Assembly (NCBI GenBank): GCA_017429505.1
Contig: JAFROW010000001.1
Coordinates: forward strand, 1 to 64,000
DNA length: 64,000 nucleotides
Source: Clostridia bacterium
Lineage (GTDB): Bacteria; Bacillota; Clostridia; TANB77; CAG-508
Reading direction: 5' to 3'
In this document: positions 1-8,841 of the stretch, piece by piece
Numbering within the stretch: position 1 is the stretch's first letter
Layout: each line of letters begins with the position of its first letter
Translations under genes and position numbers: made by a program
Notes under the pieces: generated by a model
Database searches by the model: none
What the model saw: the letters and a program-made list of their open reading frames with translations, nothing else
What the model was told of the DNA's origin: nothing

Positions 1-63
1 TATATATATATATATACTATTTCAGGGCTTTGTAGTTTTTATTACAATTACATTAAATCTTTA

Positions 64-3000
64 TTACAAAAATGTTACACTTTCAATCTCCACTTTTTCT
101 TTTCCTAAAATTTCTTCAAAAACTTTCAAGATTTCTTCTGTGCAATAAATTGCACCACAAGGCATAATTTTTTCTCCGTCTTTAATTTGAACTCTAATGT
201 TGTTCATTTCTCCATTAAAGTATTTTATAGCTCCTCTAAGTTTAACTTTTGTTTCTTCTGTAGCTCCTGTAATGTCAAGTGACAAAACTTTTGACTTTTT
301 CTCTGCAAAATTTGTTATTTCATTTGCTATAATAGTAGTCTTTTCACCATCTCTTATACTTAGTCTTCCTTTTACTAAAACAATATTTTCTTCCATTAAA
401 CTAGACTGTGATTTCATGTATGTATTTTCAAAAGCTAAAATTTCTGCCGTTCCATATAAATCCTCTATTGTAATAAATGCCATTATTTTGTTTGTTTTTG
501 TGAACTTTTTCTTTATTTTTGTAATTATTCCTGCATAGGTTACTTCTTGCCCATCTTTATATTTAGTTTCTTTTGCATTTTGCATTTGGCTTGCTATATT
601 TGAAACCGCTTCCGGATCTTCTAAATCTTGTTCTTCTACATTTGCCATTTGCTTATCTATTAGTCCTAAATCCTTTGTGCTAATATTTGTTTGTCTTTCA
701 ATTTGCTCTTTTAATTTTTCTAATGGATGTCCTGATAGATATATTCCAAGCATCTCTTTTTCAAGTGATAAAATCTCTCTTTCTGATAATTCTTCTTGTA
801 CATTAAATGTATATTTGAATTCATTCATATCACTATTTGCTTCTTCGTCACCTGTTGCTAAATCAAACATTGAAAATTGGCCTTGCATTCCCTTTTTCTT
901 ACTACTTTGAATTGTATCAATTATATTTTCAAATGAAGCTAAAAGTGTTGCTCTTGTTTGTTCAAACTCGTCAAAAACTCCTGCTTTTATCAAACTTTCT
1001 ATGCATTTTTTATTAACTGCTTCATCAGAAATTCTTTCACAAAAATCTGTAAAACTTTTATATTCTCCATTTTTTTCGCGTTCTAAAATAATTGCTTCTA
1101 CTGGTGCAATTCCAACATTTTTTATACTTCCAAGTCCAAATCTAATATTTGCATTATTTAAATTTACGTTAGAATCCTCTACTATGTTATCCTTGTTTTC
1201 ACTAAAATTATCTTTTTTCTCAACCGTAAATTTCAAAAAACTTTTATTTATATCAGGCTTCAAAATTTCTATCCCTAAATCATGACATTCATCTATATAA
1301 ATTGGAACTCTGTCTAGATTTCCTAAATAGCTATTAAGCATTGCAGACATAAATTCTGGTGTATAATATCTTTTTAAATATGCTGTTCTATATGCCACTA
1401 CTGCATAACATGCAGCATGTGATTTGTTAAATGCATATTTTGCAAATTCTGCCATCTCATCAAATATTTTATTTGCAGATTCGGCATCTATTCCATTTCT
1501 AACACAACCTGGTACAACAACATTTCCATTTTCATCTAATTGTCCATTTATAAAAACTTCTCTTTCTTTTGCCATTACATCAAGTTTTTTCTTACCCATT
1601 GCACGACGCACCAAGTCTGCTCTACCTAGAGAATATCCTGCTAAATCTCGAACTATTTGCATTACTTGCTCTTGATAAACCATGCAACCATAAGTTACAT
1701 TTAATATTGGCTCTAGTGCAGGGTGAGTGTATTCATAATTTCCTGTAAGCTTTCCTCTAATGTATCTTGGAATTTGATCCATAGGTCCAGGTCTATATAA
1801 AGAAACTCCTGCTATTATATCTTCTAAACAATCTGGCTTTAACTCCATCATGAAATTAGTCATTCCCTGAGATTCAAATTGAAATATTCCTGAGCTTCTT
1901 CCTTCTTGCCATAGTTTATATACTTCAGGGTCATTCATTTCGCTGTCGAATTCCACAAATTCTCCTCTTGTGTGTTTAACTTCTTCTATTGTATTTTTTA
2001 TAACTGACAAAGTACGAAGTCCTAAAAAGTCCATTTTTAGAAGTCCTAATTCTTCTAAAGTTGTCATTATATATTGGGTTGAAATTTGCCCATCTCTTTC
2101 ATATAAAGGAACATAAGTGTCTACTGGGTCTTTTGTTATTACTACTCCACATGCGTGTGTTGAAGTATTTTTTGGCATTCCCTCTAATGCCATAGATACA
2201 TCTAATAATTGTTTTATTTTTTCATCTGTTTCGTATAATGTGCGAAGTTCAACATTTTCTTCTAGAGCCTTCGCAATTGTAATATGAATCTCATTTGGAA
2301 TCATTTTCGCAATTTTATCTGTCTCTTGAAGTGAAACATCTAAAGCTCTTCCAACATTTCTTATTGCATTTTTTGCAGCTAAAGTTCCAAAAGTAATAAT
2401 CTGTGCAACATGGTCATGTCCGTATTTATTAGAAACATATTCTAAAATCTCATCTCTTTGCTCATCACTAAAATCAACGTCAAAATCGGGCATACTAATT
2501 CTTTCAGGATTTAAAAATCTTTCAAAAAGTAAGTTATACTTCATAGGGTCAATATCTGTAATTTCTATTGCATATGCTAGAATTGAACCTGCTCCAGAAC
2601 CACGTCCTGGTCCTACTGGAATATCATGCTCTTTTGCATAATGAATAAAATCCCAAACTATAAGGAAATAATCAACATACCCCATTTTCTTTACAACACC
2701 TAATTCATATTCAGCCCTGTCTAATATTTCTTTTGATGGATTATCTCCATATCTTTTCTTAATTCCATCATCACATAATTTTTTCAAGAAATCATAATGT
2801 GTTGTGAATTCTGCTGGCACATCATAGTTAGGAAGTATTGTATGTCCAAATTCAAATTCTACATTACACTTTTCTGCAATTTTTACTGTATTTTCTATTG
2901 CGTCAGGAAAAGCTTTAAAATACTCTATCATTTCTTCTGGTGATTTTATATATAGCTCTCCTTCAGCAAAACTCATCCTGTCTGGATCACTCATTCTTTT

Positions 3001-3684
3001 TCCTGTTTGAATACAAAGTAGTACTTCATGATTATCTTTATCTTCTTTTTTTAAATAATGCGCATCATTTGTTGCAACTAATGGAATATCTAGCTTTCTT
3101 GCAAGCTGAACTAATCTTTGATTTGCTAAAACTTGCTCTCTATATCCATTATTTTGAATCTCTATATAATAATCTTCTCCAAAAACATTTTTATGCCAAT
3201 TTGCAATTTCTTCCGCTTCTTCCACTTTTCCATTTGTAAGTGCTTGTGGCACAGCTCCTGCCATACATGCACTTAAGCAAATTAGCCCTTCACTATATTT
3301 TTCTAAAACTTCATAATCTATTCTTGGTTTATAATAATAACCTTCTGTAAAACCAATTGAAACCAATTTACTTAAATTTCTATACCCTTGCATATTTTTT
3401 GCAATCAAAATAAGGTGATTGTATCTGTTATCTACTCCAGGCTCTTTATCATGCCTTGTTCTACCACGAGGTGCAACATATACTTCACACCCTATAATTG
3501 GCTTTACTCCTTCATTTTTGCAGGCTTTATAAAAATCAATTACACCATACATAACTCCATGGTCGGTAATCGCAATTGAATCCATTCCAAGCTCTTTCGC
3601 CCTTTTTGGAATGTCTTTTATTCTATTTGCTCCATCTAGCAAACTAAATTCGCTATGTATATGTAGGTGTACAAAGTTACTCAT
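64..3684 (-). CDS. dnaE: DNA polymerase III alpha subunit, DnaE type
   Basis: C-family replicative DNA polymerase. In Firmicutes DnaE works beside PolC at the fork. The PHP domain opens the protein (HLHIHSEFSLLDG, about residues 5-17). The palm catalytic motif PDFDVDFSD lies near residue 398, and an OB fold (VTYAGIITKIKKKF) begins near residue 1045. About 1206 aa is the normal DnaE length and no proofreading exonuclease insert is seen. I choose the start at MSNFVHLH because AAAGGA lies just upstream. An in-frame ATG 22 codons further up has no ribosome site and lies in a dispersed repeat. The gene stands alone, with its stop close to the left window edge. Identity is certain; the start is well supported. 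Confidence 0.97.
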   Translation of the reverse strand: MSNFVHLHIHSEFSLLDGANRIKDIPKRAKELGMDSIAITDHGVMYGVIDFYKACKNEGVKPIIGCEVYVAPRGRTRHDKEPGVDNRYNHLILIAKNMQGYRNLSKLVSIGFTEGYYYKPRIDYEVLEKYSEGLICLSACMAGAVPQALTNGKVEEAEEIANWHKNVFGEDYYIEIQNNGYREQVLANQRLVQLARKLDIPLVATNDAHYLKKEDKDNHEVLLCIQTGKRMSDPDRMSFAEGELYIKSPEEMIEYFKAFPDAIENTVKIAEKCNVEFEFGHTILPNYDVPAEFTTHYDFLKKLCDDGIKKRYGDNPSKEILDRAEYELGVVKKMGYVDYFLIVWDFIHYAKEHDIPVGPGRGSGAGSILAYAIEITDIDPMKYNLLFERFLNPERISMPDFDVDFSDEQRDEILEYVSNKYGHDHVAQIITFGTLAAKNAIRNVGRALDVSLQETDKIAKMIPNEIHITIAKALEENVELRTLYETDEKIKQLLDVSMALEGMPKNTSTHACGVVITKDPVDTYVPLYERDGQISTQYIMTTLEELGLLKMDFLGLRTLSVIKNTIEEVKHTRGEFVEFDSEMNDPEVYKLWQEGRSSGIFQFESQGMTNFMMELKPDCLEDIIAGVSLYRPGPMDQIPRYIRGKLTGNYEYTHPALEPILNVTYGCMVYQEQVMQIVRDLAGYSLGRADLVRRAMGKKKLDVMAKEREVFINGQLDENGNVVVPGCVRNGIDAESANKIFDEMAEFAKYAFNKSHAACYAVVAYRTAYLKRYYTPEFMSAMLNSYLGNLDRVPIYIDECHDLGIEILKPDINKSFLKFTVEKKDNFSENKDNIVEDSNVNLNNANIRFGLGSIKNVGIAPVEAIILEREKNGEYKSFTDFCERISDEAVNKKCIESLIKAGVFDEFEQTRATLLASFENIIDTIQSSKKKGMQGQFSMFDLATGDEEANSDMNEFKYTFNVQEELSEREILSLEKEMLGIYLSGHPLEKLKEQIERQTNISTKDLGLIDKQMANVEEQDLEDPEAVSNIASQMQNAKETKYKDGQEVTYAGIITKIKKKFTKTNKIMAFITIEDLYGTAEILAFENTYMKSQSSLMEENIVLVKGRLSIRDGEKTTIIANEITNFAEKKSKVLSLDITGATEETKVKLRGAIKYFNGEMNNIRVQIKDGEKIMPCGAIYCTEEILKVFEEILGKEKVEIESVTFL

Positions 3685-3702
3685 TTTTTGTTTTCCTTTC
3701 AT

Positions 3703-3727
3703 TTGGGGACGGGGCAAAAATTCACTC
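3703..3727. repeat. Dispersed GGGACGG-core repeat, copy 1
   Basis: TTGGGGACGGGGCAAAAATTCACTC directly upstream of dnaE. It shares its core and the AAAAATTCACTC flank with copies at 54202-54229, 58592-58628 and (inside a gene) 57239-57267. This copy lacks the matching inverted arm, so it looks like half of the element. Confidence 0.55.
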
Positions 3728-3818
3728 TCGTCTATTAGCCAAATTCCCATTAATATCGTTTCTTCTTGCTAAATTGCTTTCTTAATTTATACCATATATT
3801 TTCAGAATATTCAATGCT

Positions 3819-4709
3819 TTATTTTATATTCTTTACCAACTCTATAAATTCTTCATTATCTATTTTGTTAATTGCAAAACACTTTTTACCTAAGTCTTTT
3901 ATTGAAGCTCCTAGATGATATAACTCTTTTTCGTCTATTATAATAAATCTGTCATGAAATTTCTCTGTTTTTCCTACTTTAAGCAATGGATATTGTTTAT
4001 TAAATTTTTGAATATCTATATTTTTTATGTTGCTGTTATTTGATGTAAGAATTACAACTTGTACATTCTCTTTCTTTTTTGAGAGCATTTCTAAAACACT
4101 TTCATCAATATAATTATCGATTATTGTAATTTTGTTTTCTGCTTTTTTTATTATTTTTAATATTAAAATATATGCATCATATATTTGCCCATTGTAAAAT
4201 ATTCTTCGGTTCTCTATTTGTTTTTCTTGCAATTGATCAAAGACCAAATCAAATTTTTTATTATTTTCGATTTGTTGATATTCTAATGTAGTAACTCTTT
4301 CAAATAATTGACCATTATCTTTAAGGAAATGTCTCATTCTTACAAATGCATTCATTATATTTATACTTACTTGAACTGCTATTTTATTCTTTAGAAGAGG
4401 TGCAAGCATTGCTATTCCCTGTTCAGTAAAAACTAAAGGTAATTTTCTCCTTCCTCCATATTCATTTTGTTTTTCCAAACTTGAAGTCGCAAATTGCGAC
4501 TTCAAGTTTCTAAATTCGTTTAAAGTAAGCCTAAAACAAAAATCATTTGGAAATCTATCTTTATTTCTTTTTACAGCTTCATTTATTCTTTTTGTTTCAT
4601 AGTGATATAGATTTGCGACATCAGAATCAATCATTACTTGCTTTCCTCTTATAGTGTATATTAAATTTTGAATTTCTTCTGTAGTTGTTAAATTTAATTC
4701 TTCATTCAT
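3819..4709 (-). CDS. ORF6N-domain protein with phospholipase D-like C-terminus
   Basis: The N-terminal about 130 residues match the ORF6N domain of phage and mobile-element proteins: IRGKQVMIDSDVANLYHYETKRINEAVKRN, then FPNDFCFRLT and the GGRRKLPLVFTEQGIAML segment. A helical linker follows, and the C-terminal about 120 residues look like a phospholipase D half: ITIIDNYIDESVLEML, then FHDRFIIID and LYHLGASIKDLGKK. The usual HxK is H-D-R here, so catalysis is doubtful; a binding or sensing role is possible. The start at MNEELNL follows AAGAAGG; 296 aa. Such genes are usually phage-derived or antirepressor-like; the exact job is unknown. Confidence 0.8.
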   Translation of the reverse strand: MNEELNLTTTEEIQNLIYTIRGKQVMIDSDVANLYHYETKRINEAVKRNKDRFPNDFCFRLTLNEFRNLKSQFATSSLEKQNEYGGRRKLPLVFTEQGIAMLAPLLKNKIAVQVSINIMNAFVRMRHFLKDNGQLFERVTTLEYQQIENNKKFDLVFDQLQEKQIENRRIFYNGQIYDAYILILKIIKKAENKITIIDNYIDESVLEMLSKKKENVQVVILTSNNSNIKNIDIQKFNKQYPLLKVGKTEKFHDRFIIIDEKELYHLGASIKDLGKKCFAINKIDNEEFIELVKNIK

Positions 4710-4850
4710 TTTCTTACCTTCTTTCTGCCCCAAATTATAAATTTTCTCCCTTAATATGTTTTATTATAAAACTTTTGTTTGTAATTGTCAACTAATATTT
4801 TAAATTTTATTAAAAAAAGATTTCATTAATTTGAAATACTTCTTTTTTAT

Positions 4851-5084
4851 CTACACTCTCTCATAAGTTACATATTCATAATTAAAATCATTTTCATCAT
4901 CTTCATGTCCTTGTTCTCTTTCTGTCACTTTCCATTCCTCTGAAGAGATTTTTGGAAAATATACATCTCCATCAAAATCTTTATCTATCTCTGTTACGTA
5001 TATCTTGTTACAATATGGCATCAAAAGCTTATATATAGCTGATCCACCTATGGAAAAGCATTCACAATATTTATACTTTCTCAT
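4851..5084 (-). pseudogene. Dihydrofolate reductase remnant (C-terminal half)
   Basis: The 77 residues align with the last half of dihydrofolate reductase: CFSIGGSAIYKLLMPYCNKI (the GG of the NADPH site), VTEIDKDFDGDVYFP, EEWKVTE and the final YEYVTYERV. The N-terminal half with the folate-binding acidic residue is absent. The stop codon of the upstream HAD gene lies only nine bases before the first ATG, and I see no ribosome site. I read this as a deletion remnant. It sits beside two thyX genes, whose product reaction does not generate dihydrofolate, so loss of this enzyme would be tolerated (inference). Confidence 0.8.
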
Positions 5085-5093
5085 ATAATCAGG

Positions 5094-5846
5094 TTATATA
5101 ATATTTTTTCTTTCCAAAATATTATATAATTCGCTATTTTTTCTATAATCAGCAACACAATAAAAGTCAACTATTCCTTCAGCATTTAGCTTATTATAGA
5201 TTTCATCATTATACTTCGAAAATTCATCTCCGTTTCTTTGATATACAAAAATTGATTTTCCACCATTGTTATGTACAAATTTCATTGCATCTTCGTCACT
5301 ATATCCGTCACCTATATAGTATACATTTTTACAATTATTTTGTGTTCGATTATCCTTTTTTAATACATCTTTTATTGCTTCAACTTTTTTATCATTTGTT
5401 ATTCCATCTTTAAATCCAACTATCTGACCAAATGAATTCTTAATCAAATTTGATCCATATATTCCATTAAAAAATGTTCCTATTTTTAAATTTTTTAAAA
5501 AATCCTTAAAATCTCCGGAAATAATATATTTTTTTATTTCCGACCCTGCTAAATACTCAATTACTCCAGAACTATATTTTATATAATTCTCTCCATCCAT
5601 AAAATCCACAAAATCTATAACCGTATTATTATTTTTTAATATAGTATTAAAAAAATCAAAAAATGTATCAATAGGGTCTCCTGTGTTTTTTTCTCTATAT
5701 TCTTTTATTGCATTTTCTAATTTTTTATTTCTTTTTCTTCCTTCATATCCGTATTTATTTATCCATGTCCAACATTTTGGCCAAGTATCAGTTGTTAATG
5801 TTCCATCAAAATCAAATATATTAATTGGCTCAAAAAAATTTTTCAA
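5094..5846 (-). CDS. HAD-superfamily phosphatase
   Basis: HAD hydrolase with all four motifs visible: motif I FDFDGTLT near the N-terminus, motif II IISGDF, the motif III lysine in NDKKVEAIK, and motif IV YIGDGYSDEDAM. The helical cap between motifs I and II (about residues 35-95) suggests a phosphoserine phosphatase-like small-molecule enzyme; the substrate cannot be told. AGGGGTGAG lies five bases before a TTG codon, so I place the start there (250 aa); the GTG nine bases upstream overlaps that ribosome site. The gene ends nine bases before the dihydrofolate reductase remnant and is divergent from thyX. Confidence 0.8.
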   Translation of the reverse strand: MKNFFEPINIFDFDGTLTTDTWPKCWTWINKYGYEGRKRNKKLENAIKEYREKNTGDPIDTFFDFFNTILKNNNTVIDFVDFMDGENYIKYSSGVIEYLAGSEIKKYIISGDFKDFLKNLKIGTFFNGIYGSNLIKNSFGQIVGFKDGITNDKKVEAIKDVLKKDNRTQNNCKNVYYIGDGYSDEDAMKFVHNNGGKSIFVYQRNGDEFSKYNDEIYNKLNAEGIVDFYCVADYRKNSELYNILERKNII

Positions 5847-5908
5847 TATTCTCACCCCTAAAAATAATATTTATTATTATAACATTTTAAAATTTTTTCT
5901 TCAACCTA

Positions 5909-5936
5909 TTGAAAAAAAATTTAAATTTGATATAAT
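5909..5936 (+). promoter_or_regulatory. Sigma-A promoter for the thyX pair
   Basis: TTGAAA, 16-base spacer, TATAAT. It lies 30 bases before the first thyX start, which has AAAGGAGG at 5952-5959. Confidence 0.75.
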
Positions 5937-5966
5937 GATTTCAAAATAAAAAAAGGAGGAGAAATA

Positions 5967-6626
5967 ATGAAACTTATAGACCCAATTGTTTACGTAGAAA
6001 AATATGATGGAGCTGAAATAACTAGATTTTTAGGAAATATGGCTAGTACATCATATAATTATGAATTTGATATTGCAAAAGATAACTATAAAGATTTACT
6101 ATTAAAATGCATAAAAAATGGACATACTTCTGTTTTAGAGCATAAATCAATTACAATAAAAATGATAGGAGATAATGGAGTATATAAAGATATTGAAAGA
6201 CACAGATATGCAAGTTTTTCAAACGAAAGATATACACGTTTTGAACATCAAGATGAATTAGAAATAATTAAACCTGTTCATATAGAAGAAGGTACAGATT
6301 TTTATAAAGAATGGGAAAATTGTATAAAAAAACTAGATGAAAGTTTTCAAACAATGAAAAAGGAAGGTGCTACTGCAGAACAATTAAGAATGATAGCTCC
6401 ATATTCAGTTGCTGTAGAAATGAATATGACATGCGATATTACAGAATGGAGACATATCTTAAGTTTAAGATGTTCTTCTCATACTCATCCAGCAATAAGG
6501 CAATTATTAATTCCGGTTCTTGTAAAATTCAAACAAGATATGCCAGAATTATTTGGAGACATTGATTATGATATGGAATTTCCAAAAGAAAAATATGCAA
6601 AAATATTACCACTTGAAATTGTGTGA
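5967..6626 (+). CDS. ThyX-family protein, copy 1 (altered active-site motif)
   Basis: Related to flavin-dependent thymidylate synthase, which methylates dUMP with methylene-tetrahydrofolate and FAD. 219 aa; shares GHTSVLEH, QLRMIAP and the dUMP-side LRCSSHTHPAIRQ block with its neighbour. The ThyX signature RHR-x7-S reads RHRYASFSNER here: R78-H79-R80 are kept but position 88 is Arg instead of the signature Ser, followed by an extra residue before TRF. It may be a divergent active enzyme, a regulatory partner of copy 2, or inactive. First gene of a two-gene operon with a clear promoter and ribosome site. Confidence 0.85.
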   Translation: MKLIDPIVYVEKYDGAEITRFLGNMASTSYNYEFDIAKDNYKDLLLKCIKNGHTSVLEHKSITIKMIGDNGVYKDIERHRYASFSNERYTRFEHQDELEIIKPVHIEEGTDFYKEWENCIKKLDESFQTMKKEGATAEQLRMIAPYSVAVEMNMTCDITEWRHILSLRCSSHTHPAIRQLLIPVLVKFKQDMPELFGDIDYDMEFPKEKYAKILPLEIV

Positions 6627-6687
6627 TTTTTTATGTTATTAAATAAAACTTTAACACTAATAAAATTATTAATTAGGAGGCAAAAAA

Positions 6688-7359
6688 ATGAAACTATTTG
6701 ATCCAGTTGTTTATGTAGAAAATTATGATGGACTTAAAATGATGAAATTTTTAGAAAGAGCGGCTAGAACTTGTTATAAATCTGAAGGAAAAATCTCAGA
6801 TGATAGTTATAAAAGAATACTTACTAGCTGTATACAAAGCGGACACGAATCTGTTTTAGAACATGAAAAGGTTTCAATAAAATTATTTGGAGACCTTAGC
6901 ATAATGCAGTCTATACCAAGGCACAGAATAACCAGTTTTTCAAATGAAAGCACAAGGTATTGTAATTACGGAAAAGATAAATTTGAAAATCAAATAAGAA
7001 TTATAAAACAACCTCATTTTGAAGAGGGAACAAAATTATATAAAGAATGGGAAAAATGTATGCTAAACATAGAAGAAAGCTATGTTAAAATGTCTGAAGC
7101 TGGAGCAAAACCAGATCAATTAAGGATGCTTCTTTCTCTTTCAACTATTGGAGAAATAAACATGACATGTAATATTAGAGAATGGAGATATATTTTAAAA
7201 CTACGTTGCTCTGCTTCTTTTGGTCATCCACAAGCAAAACAATTATTAATTCCATTACTTTTAAAATTTAAAGAAGATATGCCAGAATTGTTTGCAGATA
7301 TTGATTATGATAGAGATTTCCCAAAAGAAAAATATGCAAAAATTTTACCATTAGATTAA
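6688..7359 (+). CDS. thyX: Flavin-dependent thymidylate synthase, copy 2
   Basis: Makes dTMP from dUMP using FAD, NAD(P)H and methylene-tetrahydrofolate, releasing tetrahydrofolate rather than dihydrofolate. 223 aa. The canonical signature is intact: RHRITSFSNES, R78-H79-R80 with Ser at 88, then TRY. GHESVLEH and the Arg-containing LRCSASFGHPQAKQ segment complete the site. AGGAGG lies eight bases before ATG, 61 bases after copy 1, and a terminator follows. With the dihydrofolate reductase remnant next door and dUTPase, folD and fchA elsewhere in the window, this is likely the cell's thymidylate source (inference). Confidence 0.92.
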   Translation: MKLFDPVVYVENYDGLKMMKFLERAARTCYKSEGKISDDSYKRILTSCIQSGHESVLEHEKVSIKLFGDLSIMQSIPRHRITSFSNESTRYCNYGKDKFENQIRIIKQPHFEEGTKLYKEWEKCMLNIEESYVKMSEAGAKPDQLRMLLSLSTIGEINMTCNIREWRYILKLRCSASFGHPQAKQLLIPLLLKFKEDMPELFADIDYDRDFPKEKYAKILPLD

Positions 7360-7366
7360 AGGTTTT

Positions 7367-7406
7367 AAAAAAGAGAAATTCATCTAAAAAATGACTTTCT
7401 CTTTTT
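7367..7406 (+). terminator. Intrinsic terminator after thyX
   Basis: AAAAAGAGAAA and TTTCTCTTTTT form an 11-bp stem ending in a T run, seven bases after the thyX stop. Confidence 0.7.
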
Positions 7407-7411
7407 ATTAT

Positions 7412-7490
7412 CGTTCCTTTCTCGCTTTTTTCAAAAACATATATAGTTATAATTATTTTCTTTCAAACTAACTAATCTCCGTTCTATTAA
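7412..7490. repeat. Dispersed intergenic repeat, copy 1
   Basis: Begins TTCCTTTCTCGCTTT, contains CATATATAGTTAT and TTTCTTTCAAACTAA. The same three blocks in the same order occur at about 10150-10230. A possible third fragment (CCTTTCTCGCTTCC) lies near 28887. Confidence 0.45.
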
Positions 7491-7499
7491 ATGCATTGT

Positions 7500-8690
7500 C
7501 TATAAGGAAACCTTTCCATAAACTCCGCCACCACCAGAGTGAACTTTTGCCTCTCCGTGGCAAGCTTTGTAAATATTATTTGCTATTTTCTCACCTATAA
7601 CGGCTTCCAAGTCATCAATTCCTGCTTTATGTAATATATTCATCTCTGTTTCGAAATTATCTAATAATTTGTCTATCGTTTTTCCTCCTACACCTGGTAT
7701 AAATGTTAAAGGTACTTGATAAATATATGGTGGTCTGTTTTTTGGGCTTTTAGTTTCTTTTTTATCTTTAATTAATTCTATTCTGTCAAAAACTCCAAAT
7801 GTTATATTACTTCCGCCACATCTTGGACAAGTTGTAGCTGCTTGGTCTATTTCAATAGAATCATTGCAATCCTCGCAAAAACTTCTATGATATTTTCCAA
7901 GTTTTGGGTCTAATCCATAGTTTGCAACAACTTTTCTTCCATCTTCTCCTTTTAATGCTTTTACTATTTCTTTAAAGCTTATATCTTCAACTTGCATTTT
8001 GTTATATTCTCTTGCAATTCGTGGAAGAGAGTGTGCATCTGAATTTGTGACAAAAGTCTTATTTTCTAATTCTGAAATTTCATCTGCTAAGAATGTATCT
8101 GAACTTAAACCTAACTCTACTGCAAAAATCTTGTCATACTTTTCTTTAAAAACGTCTTGCAATCTATCGACACAATTTCCATAATAGCTTTTGTGTGGTG
8201 TAAAAATATGTGCTGGAATTAAAATTCCGTTATATTTTTCCACAATATCTATTAATTCATATCCTGAAACATCCGACCTTTGAGTACTTAGAGTAATATT
8301 TTTTATATGTTTACTCATCTCGTTTGAAAATGCTTTTATGTCTTTTAGATATGGAAAAAAACATACATTATGTGCACTTCCCTGTTTTCCGTTTCTACCT
8401 TTTTCTGTAGTTTCTACTTCACTTCCAAGTAATATGCATACTTTGTCTTTATATATTATTCCACCATCTTTAAGTTCATAAGCATCTCCTGTTTTTAAGA
8501 AATTTTCTATATCTTCTATTACATAAGGTGATGCACAATCTATTATTCCAACTACATTTATTCCTTTTTTTTCTTCACATTCTTTTGCAATATTTGCAAA
8601 ATTCAAACTCCTTGCTCCTGTTATTTTTACTGGCTTTCCATTTTCACTTCTTCCTATGTGTACATGCAAATCTGCAAATATTTCGTACAT
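7500..8690 (-). CDS. Endonuclease Q-type PHP nuclease
   Basis: Endonuclease Q cuts DNA 5' of deaminated bases (hypoxanthine, uracil, xanthine) and abasic sites. The PHP metal site is complete: DLHVH at residues 7-11, GSAHNVCFFP, ILIPAHIFTPH and FVTNSDAHSLPR. A zinc ribbon (CEDC, then CPRCGG) and a helix-hairpin-helix (FIPGVGGKTIDKLL) follow, the order known for this family. 396 aa, full length, with a GHGEAKVHSGGGG-like Gly-rich tail. AGGG lies six bases before ATG. It stands alone behind a structured leader. Family assignment is firm; substrate range is known from relatives only. Confidence 0.88.
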   Translation of the reverse strand: MYEIFADLHVHIGRSENGKPVKITGARSLNFANIAKECEEKKGINVVGIIDCASPYVIEDIENFLKTGDAYELKDGGIIYKDKVCILLGSEVETTEKGRNGKQGSAHNVCFFPYLKDIKAFSNEMSKHIKNITLSTQRSDVSGYELIDIVEKYNGILIPAHIFTPHKSYYGNCVDRLQDVFKEKYDKIFAVELGLSSDTFLADEISELENKTFVTNSDAHSLPRIAREYNKMQVEDISFKEIVKALKGEDGRKVVANYGLDPKLGKYHRSFCEDCNDSIEIDQAATTCPRCGGSNITFGVFDRIELIKDKKETKSPKNRPPYIYQVPLTFIPGVGGKTIDKLLDNFETEMNILHKAGIDDLEAVIGEKIANNIYKACHGEAKVHSGGGGVYGKVSL

Positions 8691-8712
8691 TTTATGCCCT
8701 ACCTTGTATAAT

Positions 8713-8751
8713 AAATTTAGGTTTTTATACAGGATTTACCTATAAACCTAT
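8713..8751 (-). promoter_or_regulatory. Leader hairpin of the endonuclease Q gene, shared with mscL
   Basis: On the minus strand AGGTTTATAGGTAAATCC and then ATAAAAACCTAAATT fold into a stem with an inner AGG/CCT pair. Nearly the same sequence precedes mscL (13587-13647), where an extra hairpin is inserted. Both lie a few tens of bases before a start codon. Function is unknown. Confidence 0.45.
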
Positions 8752-8841
8752 TTTCTCTATATCAATATATATAGTTTAAGAAAATTAGTTATAAATCAAA
8801 TTCTAAATCAATTCTATTTCTAATCCTATCATATTTTGATT

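Noticed and set aside
1-17. TA dinucleotide run at the window start
   Set aside because: Short simple repeat in an AT-rich spacer; no evidence of function.
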